DNA of 64,000 nucleotides from Photorhabdus sp. CRCIA-P01 (lineage in GTDB: Bacteria; Pseudomonadota; Gammaproteobacteria; Enterobacterales; Enterobacteriaceae): positions 1 to 64,000 of the forward strand of contig NZ_NMQR01000013.1 in assembly GCF_003545805.1 (NCBI RefSeq), in the 5' to 3' direction. Positions 58,442 to 64,000 of the stretch are shown piece by piece. The notes below the pieces were generated by a model. The model was not told the origin of the DNA, did not search any database, and saw nothing but the letters and a program-made list of their open reading frames with translations. Position numbers and translations under genes: made by a program. The number at the start of each line of letters is the position of its first letter. Within the stretch, counting starts at the first letter, position 1.

Positions 58442-61400
58442 TTATTTAAACAATTTAACTAAAAAAGATAATTTACTGTAGACTAGGGATCCCCAGACCC
58501 ATTGAGCATTTTCATCTAACTGGCGCATTGTTTTTAAGATATTTAAATTAAGTGATAATTTTTGGACTAATGGAACAAAATCGTCATCTTCTTTTCTATC
58601 TAAACTAAAACTAGCATCCTTTATCGTATTAACAAACTTATAGTCTGGCTTATTAACAAAATTAATCATGTTTTCCGAACTAACCACCGATATATCATTT
58701 GCAGTCAAGCACCATTTATTGATTACTTCAGTATAAGCATCTACAGCTGATAATAATATATTTCTTGAAGTATTATTCAACTCTAATGTCTCATATGACA
58801 CATCGTGATTGTCCTCAAGAGAATAATTTTTTATCAAGAATTCAATTAAACTATAAGACCCAAAGAAAGCTGTAGCATCATGATAGCCGAAGTATTTATG
58901 GGCGTGTGGGTAATGTTTCGCAAGTTCATGAATACGACCGTCAACACCATAGTAAATACCATGACATTCAACATCCAAACTCTTTTCATGGATGTAAGAA
59001 CCGATATCCTTCTGAGTTGTCCCTCCCCAGCCAATATCGACTACGGCCATTTTTCCTGCCTTGAAAAACCCAATTAGTGATAATTCATCAAGAACTTCCT
59101 GTCTGCGTTTTTCAAGGATAGGTTGATATTTTTCCTTGAAGTTATCTATAAACTCTTTGCTGTCAATATTCGATTTAGCCCCAGTACCTACATGCTCTTC
59201 TACTATTTGTTTTGATACACCATATGCGCCCAAAACAAAGGAAACCGAAAAAGTATCAGGAGCACCAACTTTATATGCTCTTTTAATAACCTTATAAGGA
59301 TCGAATATATCACTCAATGGGGCAGATTTCCTACGTGGCATTTTTAGTTTTATTAATTCAGGTAATTGAATGCCATTAAACATTGCTGCCTTATTTGCAA
59401 GGCGTTGGATTAAGTCACAGAAAATTGTACCGTCTCTTTCAAGAAAATAGATTCTTTCTATGTTATTCAGATATGAATATTGAATTATATGATGGGAAAA
59501 AGATATAAAATCAAAACTTACATTTTTGTAAATATATTTTGAAACCACTTCTTCATACTTATTTGTCCGTTGTATTTCTGCCATAATTATTTTACGTAAT
59601 AATTTTCTATTAGATGGCAGATTAGACTTTTTCAGCCTTCGGAAGAGATCATGATCATCGTTGAGCCAAAGGCTATATATTCCACGTCTACGAGGAGCAA
59701 TAGCATCGGAATGTAAATTATCCCCAACGTGAAGGATCTTTTTATTCCTAAACTCGTCCTTAATTAGATCAAATAAGCGGCCAGAATGCTTTGTTACCAT
59801 GAAACTTGAAGATACATAAACATTATTAAAATAATTAAGAAGACCTTTCTTTAAAAGAATATATTTAATATCTTCCGTAGAGAAATATATATCCGATGTT
59901 GCTATTATCACTTTACCAGAAGCTTTTATTTTTTCTAATAAATCATCAACGCCTTTTGCTACATAAAGAGTTTCAATTTCTCTATTAAGTTCATTGCTAA
60001 CTATTGCTTCAGAGTTTTTTTGTATATCATCTTCTTTAAGGCCAATTTTTGTTAAAACTTGAATAATTACATCATTTATTACATACTCATACTCTAGTCC
60101 TTTTTTCCTATTATTCTCATAATATTCATTTACTGTTTCCTGCCTAACTCTGTTAAACAAATCAGCTGTGATATCTATTCCTTGTTTTTTTAGAAGATAT
60201 TCAGCAAAAATACCTGTTTGAGCTAAGGGAACATATACGGGTTCAACGTACCTTCTAAGCAAAGTATCGAAAATATCAAAACTTATTACATCATATCCAT
60301 TTATATGATTCAGTAATTCACTAATATTTTTAATGGCTTTCTTATCTTTTTTTACGATATTACCTTGCTTACCAAGATTTGGAATATTAACAAGTTTTCT
60401 CTTAAACTCTTCCTTATAACGTCTGACATAAATGTTATTTTGTATTGGCATGGTTATACGATTAATGTATTTAATTCTAGTCAGCAATGACAAAGAAATA
60501 ATACCATATCTAACGATTTTTTTCGTACTGCTCTTCAATTTAGTTAAATTTAAAAGACTATTCCTCGAACGCTCATCAGCAGAATGGGCAATTTTTTCAT
60601 CCGCATGATAATATTTATTATAATCTTGTAACCATACTTTATATCTATATAAACCATTCCAAACAAAGTCATCTAATAGTCTTTGCTTAATATGGCCTTT
60701 AAGTTCAAATCCCCAGATAGATTGATCTAAAAATACGTAGTTATCACAAATATATCTTTCTGATTCCTCTTGCAAAGAATCAGTAATGAATAGCCTATGA
60801 GGCCAATAAATTTCTTTTCCTGCCTTTCTCAGACAAGATATAAAGATATGTTGTTCCGGTGTATATCTGCTCAACATATGCGTATAAACATCTAAACACG
60901 GTTTATCTAAGTATTTAAAATATCGGGAGTCATCAATAGCATTTAGAGGTATATCATATAATTTTATTAAATCAGATGTATTACCAAATAGTATTATATC
61001 ACTTGGTTGAAATAACTGTTTTGTGATAGCAGAATCACTTCCTGCATATTTTTTGGCATAAACAGCTGACGCTACAATTCGAGAATCAAAGATAGAATAT
61101 TCAGAGTTTCTTTTATTATAAAGATTGAAATAATCTAGAAAATCTTTTTTAAATAAAACTGTATCAGTTCGAATTTTTAAAGTGTATTTCCTTGTAGCCT
61201 TTTTTAGCCCCTCAATAGTCGTAACTATTTGTCTATTAGTATTATCATATATGCCAAGAAATTCATCATAATAAACAGCGCTAATGGGTTTATTTTTAAC
61301 GAGAATATCTACATCATACTCTTCTTTTAAATTAGTATCATTCCATGTACTTAAAATCAATTCAGCATCAGGGAACAAATCCCTCAATTCTGACAGACAC

Positions 61401-61489
61401 TTTTCAGTCCATGTAATCTGTTCCTTATTATAAATTCCGCTATTTATTTGACCTTGGACTACGACAGAGATGTCTCGACTGTTTATCAT
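58442..61489 (-). CDS. Large fusion: WavE-type transferase plus HAD module plus C-terminal domain
   Basis: The 1015-aa protein has three parts. Residues 1 to about 300 are WavE-like (ISVVVQGQINSG, LILSTWND, LKIRTDTVLFKKDF, FQPSDIILFGNTSDLI). Residues about 395-620 are a HAD fold with DVISFDIFDTLLRR, VIIATSDIYF, the Lys in VTKHSGRLF, and ILHVGDNLHSDAIAPRR. The rest, about 640-1015, includes IERIYFLERDGTIF and MAVVDIGWGGTTQKDIGSYI, as in the COG5610 group. The HAD part may act on the glycosylation substrate or product, for example a phospho-sugar. No signal peptide is seen. Confidence 0.75.
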   Translation of the reverse strand: MINSRDISVVVQGQINSGIYNKEQITWTEKCLSELRDLFPDAELILSTWNDTNLKEEYDVDILVKNKPISAVYYDEFLGIYDNTNRQIVTTIEGLKKATRKYTLKIRTDTVLFKKDFLDYFNLYNKRNSEYSIFDSRIVASAVYAKKYAGSDSAITKQLFQPSDIILFGNTSDLIKLYDIPLNAIDDSRYFKYLDKPCLDVYTHMLSRYTPEQHIFISCLRKAGKEIYWPHRLFITDSLQEESERYICDNYVFLDQSIWGFELKGHIKQRLLDDFVWNGLYRYKVWLQDYNKYYHADEKIAHSADERSRNSLLNLTKLKSSTKKIVRYGIISLSLLTRIKYINRITMPIQNNIYVRRYKEEFKRKLVNIPNLGKQGNIVKKDKKAIKNISELLNHINGYDVISFDIFDTLLRRYVEPVYVPLAQTGIFAEYLLKKQGIDITADLFNRVRQETVNEYYENNRKKGLEYEYVINDVIIQVLTKIGLKEDDIQKNSEAIVSNELNREIETLYVAKGVDDLLEKIKASGKVIIATSDIYFSTEDIKYILLKKGLLNYFNNVYVSSSFMVTKHSGRLFDLIKDEFRNKKILHVGDNLHSDAIAPRRRGIYSLWLNDDHDLFRRLKKSNLPSNRKLLRKIIMAEIQRTNKYEEVVSKYIYKNVSFDFISFSHHIIQYSYLNNIERIYFLERDGTIFCDLIQRLANKAAMFNGIQLPELIKLKMPRRKSAPLSDIFDPYKVIKRAYKVGAPDTFSVSFVLGAYGVSKQIVEEHVGTGAKSNIDSKEFIDNFKEKYQPILEKRRQEVLDELSLIGFFKAGKMAVVDIGWGGTTQKDIGSYIHEKSLDVECHGIYYGVDGRIHELAKHYPHAHKYFGYHDATAFFGSYSLIEFLIKNYSLEDNHDVSYETLELNNTSRNILLSAVDAYTEVINKWCLTANDISVVSSENMINFVNKPDYKFVNTIKDASFSLDRKEDDDFVPLVQKLSLNLNILKTMRQLDENAQWVWGSLVYSKLSFLVKLFK

Positions 61490-61543
61490 AAAACATATTA
61501 TCTCAAGAAAATGTTGTAAATTACATTATGCCAGCAGTTAGAT

Positions 61544-62302
61544 TTAAAATGAGACTGCCTTTTTAAAAATATGTTCACAACTCTTAAAAAAATCTAGATC
61601 AGTGGGTGTACCCAGACCATACATTCCATTGGCTTCTGAACCAACGTTATAAATACCAATTTTTGCGTTATCTAATTCATACATATACGTATAAACTGGA
61701 GCTACATAGAATTCACCATTGCTGAGTTCATTCCGCTCAATCATAGTCTTAACATGCCGACAAAAATCAGAGCCCTTCTTATAATTATAAATGCCGACAG
61801 TAGCCTCATCAGACACAACTTTTTTTTCTATAACATCAGTCACATAACCAGCATCATTAATTTTCGCAAAAGACCACTTAGGATCGTCAGCTTTCATCGT
61901 CATAATGAGCCCATCAAGATTTTTTGATTGCATGCAATCTAAATAATCATTGATATCGATATCAACCCACTGATCAGAGTTAGCAATCATTAGTGGCTCA
62001 TCGTTATTTATCAAATGTTCACTACACATTACCGTGCATGCCGCACCTTCTGTTATACCATTTATGCCAATGATTTCACACCCAGGAGCCATGCGCAGTA
62101 GCTCCTGCTTATAATTATACTTATCAAGATGTTCTTGCTGACAAATAAAAGTAAATCGGTGCTCGCATTTCGGTTTAAGGTTATTAATAACAACCTCAAT
62201 CATTCTTTTATCACCAAGAGGAATTAATGGCTTCGGATCAGCATACCCTTTTTTAGAAAAACGACTCCCACGACCAGCCATTGGAACAACAATATTTAAC
62301 AC
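61544..62302 (-). CDS. Sugar or polyol nucleotidyltransferase
   Basis: The 252-aa protein starts at GTG 62302, directly after the cupin TAA, with AGGAGA upstream. It has the complete pyrophosphorylase motif MAGRGSRFSKKGYADPKPLI (G-x-G-S-R-F plus catalytic Lys), ITEGAACTV, ANSDQWVD in the metal site, and PKWSFAKINDAGYV. It likely forms an NDP-linked sugar or polyol for this operon. A degenerate paralogue ends the same operon. Confidence 0.85.
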   Translation of the reverse strand: MLNIVVPMAGRGSRFSKKGYADPKPLIPLGDKRMIEVVINNLKPKCEHRFTFICQQEHLDKYNYKQELLRMAPGCEIIGINGITEGAACTVMCSEHLINNDEPLMIANSDQWVDIDINDYLDCMQSKNLDGLIMTMKADDPKWSFAKINDAGYVTDVIEKKVVSDEATVGIYNYKKGSDFCRHVKTMIERNELSNGEFYVAPVYTYMYELDNAKIGIYNVGSEANGMYGLGTPTDLDFFKSCEHIFKKAVSF

Positions 62303-62632
62303 TTAAGTATCTCCTTTAAGATATTTATCATTTAATGCCCCAGGTAATTTAACGACAGCGGTTACTGTATCTTCAAGTGCTTCAAAATCTGTAAATTCAC
62401 CAGGAGATATTTTAACAATATCACCGGCTTTTACTTCTGCACCTGCCATCTTTGCCCGACCAGATACAATTACTGTTATCTCAGTTGCGACTTTGTGACA
62501 ATGTGCACTCTCTCTCTCTCCAGTAGTAAAATGTTGAACGGCAACCTCAACATTCGTGGTTTTATATAAGGTTGGTTCAAAACCACCGACGAACCAGCCC
62601 TTGACCATATCCTCTAATCTGGAAATTTCCAT
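62303..62632 (-). CDS. Cupin-fold protein
   Basis: The 109-aa protein has a single cupin barrel with a metal site in SAHCHKVATEITVIVSG (His-x-His...Glu) and the second motif AGDIVKISPGEFTDFEAL. It is the first gene after the JUMPStart leader and abuts the nucleotidyltransferase. This pair recurs in surface-sugar loci; the cupin may isomerise, epimerise or bind the sugar precursor. Its activity is unknown. Confidence 0.8.
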   Translation of the reverse strand: MEISRLEDMVKGWFVGGFEPTLYKTTNVEVAVQHFTTGERESAHCHKVATEITVIVSGRAKMAGAEVKAGDIVKISPGEFTDFEALEDTVTAVVKLPGALNDKYLKGDT

Positions 62633-62668
62633 GAGTATCCTTTCTTAATTGATTCTAAGATATTAATA

Positions 62669-62707
62669 TACGCTACCGCCCCTGGCTCTTCAGCTACCAG
62701 TGCACTG
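62669..62707 (-). promoter_or_regulatory. JUMPStart sequence with ops element
   Basis: On the minus strand 39 bases match the JUMPStart consensus closely, including TGGTAGCTG and CCAGGGGCGGTAGCGTA; the ops part GGCGGTAGCGTA is 62669-62680. RfaH is loaded onto RNA polymerase at ops and suppresses termination through long surface-polysaccharide operons. It lies 37 bases before the cupin start. Confidence 0.95.
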
Positions 62708-62809
62708 TGCACGAAGGTCGACGATTTAGTTTAAGTAAAGGCCAAAAGAGAATCAGTTTGGTTCTAACAAAAAGTAATGGGGGATAAGATTTTGTAACTA
62801 GTTGGGGGG

Positions 62810-62838
62810 AGATTAGACTGTAAACTTATCTGGGTCAA
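62810..62838 (-). promoter_or_regulatory. Candidate promoter of the polysaccharide operon
   Basis: On the minus strand TTGACC (62833-62838) and TAATCT (62810-62815) are separated by exactly 17 bases. This puts the start about 170 bases before the first gene and about 100 bases before the JUMPStart, the usual layout. Confidence 0.5.
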
Positions 62839-63067
62839 GCTTAACAGCCAACTTGTTTAACTAATTGGTAGAATACAGTTAGTTGAAATCTGTATTACTG
62901 CTCATGGAATGGCGGTTAGATCTTACCAACAACGTACTATGATGCCTTGCTTTTCAACAGGTTTCCTGCTATTCCATTCGCCTAGGGATGTAGCAGTATT
63001 TCCGTGATATCTATTCGGTAGTAATGATTAATTGTGACATCATGCTTATTTAGCATTGTGGTTAGTG
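62839..63067. other. Non-coding stretch upstream of the polysaccharide operon
   Basis: No gene-like frame or repeat was seen in this stretch between the candidate operon promoter and the cysE-like remnant. Confidence 0.4.
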
Positions 63068-63194
63068 AGATAACAATGCCCCTATCCTTTGACCAAAATA
63101 TAGGTAAATCCAGCGGTGATTGTTGTTTAAAAGTGAGGGAAGGAGAGAGTGGTTGGTGTAGGTTCGAGAATACTTGGCGATATATTCTTGATAG
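63068..63194 (+). pseudogene. Remnant of a cysE-like serine acetyltransferase
   Basis: The DNA matches cysE of this window in a short colinear block. GKSSGDCCLKVREG stands for GKTGGDRHPKVREG, and after a one-base slip MVGVGSRILGDI stands for MIGAGSKILGNI. Upstream, AATGCCCCTATCCTTT recalls the preceding cysE segment. Only about 40 codons remain and stops and shifts are frequent. It is a decayed second hexapeptide acetyltransferase gene at the far border of the polysaccharide operon. Confidence 0.65.
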
Positions 63195-63268
63195 CCAGTA
63201 GAGCCTTAGTGATTTTCTTTAACGATAACATTAAAACGAACTTAAACTTGCTACGAATAGAATCGTAC

Positions 63269-64000
63269 TTATTTAAGTGTTAAAATCAATTTTTTGATAT
63301 TAAGTGGATTTACAGCCGTCAGGAATGAGCCAGCGGAGACGCCTACACATAGGAGCAATAGATTTATAGAGATGGGTTCATCTACCAGCAAACAAGCAAA
63401 GATGACTGCCCAGATAGCGTAAGTGATGTTCAAACTCATAGCACGGATGGGTTGAAGTATGCTGATTGCTTTGTAGTAGAAGAGATACGATAGCGTGGCG
63501 ACCAGAGAAGTGAAGAATAATAAGGAGTATAATTCTATATTTGAAAAAATATGTGTAACTCTAGGAAAAGAGTGAACGAGTAATATGATAATGATTAAGT
63601 AGCCTATGGAGGATGATAATTGTCTTATAAAATAAGCAATATCAGCAGGTATATCTTTATTCATGCCATAAGAGCTGATAACAACTTCGGAACTCCAGCC
63701 TAGTGCGCATATAAAAGCGAAAAGAAAGCCTATCCAGCCAGATATTGTCTGAGTTAATGCTGAGTAACCTAGTATCATAGTACACACAACGGCTAATATT
63801 AATCCCAATATGCCGATAAGGTGGATACGATCTTTAAGTAGAAAAAAAGAAATTAACGCGCCAATAGCAGGGTAAGTGGCTGAAATAGTTGCTGTGTAGC
63901 TAATGCCAATGTATTGAATAGCTAAGATATAGCAAGACATGCCCATTGGGCCGCCAAATATGGCCGCTAGTACGATTATTCCGTTTTTCTTGTTCTTGGG
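63269..64000 (-). CDS. EamA/DMT-family transporter, N-terminus beyond the window
   Basis: The frame is open to base 64000, so about 243 C-terminal residues are present and the start lies outside. The protein has about eight hydrophobic helices arranged as EamA repeats. The first repeat ends near FFLLKDRIHLIGILGL and the second near LVDEPISINLLLLCVG, both typical helix-4/5 texts of drug/metabolite transporters. Substrate unknown. It marks the right flank of the polysaccharide locus. Confidence 0.85.
   Translation of the reverse strand, partial: PKNKKNGIIVLAAIFGGPMGMSCYILAIQYIGISYTATISATYPAIGALISFFLLKDRIHLIGILGLILAVVCTMILGYSALTQTISGWIGFLFAFICALGWSSEVVISSYGMNKDIPADIAYFIRQLSSSIGYLIIIILLVHSFPRVTHIFSNIELYSLLFFTSLVATLSYLFYYKAISILQPIRAMSLNITYAIWAVIFACLLVDEPISINLLLLCVGVSAGSFLTAVNPLNIKKLILTLK

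Overview
The window looks like a chromosomal segment of a Photorhabdus or a very close relative (Enterobacterales, Morganellaceae). The housekeeping proteins are close to Escherichia coli ones, base composition is moderately AT-rich, and five near-identical 127-bp ERIC repeats lie between genes. The genus is inferred from gene content and repeat density; no search was run.

Left part (1-20420). An IS3-type element end abuts an orphan contact-dependent-inhibition style toxin C-terminus with a small membrane protein behind it, then a decayed haemagglutinin fragment. Next comes the respiratory formate dehydrogenase operon fdoGHI, whose fdoG carries an in-frame UGA selenocysteine codon, with divergent fdhD. 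From 7.4 to 14.4 kb is an accessory zone: a GNAT-like protein, a PfkB kinase with a Mef-type exporter, a decayed regulator, a frameshifted second FtsK, an unknown protein with a zinc-site-like motif, and a Phd/Doc pair that looks inactivated. Conserved genes follow: yicC, rph-pyrE with its attenuator, slmA, dut, coaBC and radC.

Middle part (20464-43762). rpmB-rpmG leads into the LPS core region: four glycosyltransferases and the O-antigen ligase waaL, then mutM, coaD-waaE-waaA, the divergent waaQ-wabG-glycosyltransferase-deacetylase set, waaC-waaF-hldD, kbl-tdh and yibQ-envC. Together these genes make and decorate the lipid A-Kdo-heptose core, and WaaL caps it with O antigen.

Right part (44119-64000). 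yibN-secB-gpsA-cysE and trmL are conserved. A methyltransferase, a DinJ antitoxin with a dead YafQ remnant, galE and a membrane acyltransferase follow. After an IS256 remnant and an intact IS5-type element comes a nine-gene surface-polysaccharide operon on the minus strand (53400-62632), headed by a clear JUMPStart/ops element. It holds a cupin, a nucleotidyltransferase, two WavE-type glycosyltransferases (one fused to a HAD module), an ABC exporter, a glycerophosphodiesterase-like protein, a HAD phosphatase and a degenerate nucleotidyltransferase fused to an NTF2-like domain. This operon is the least described part of the window and the best candidate for new chemistry. A decayed cysE-like fragment and a truncated EamA transporter close the window.
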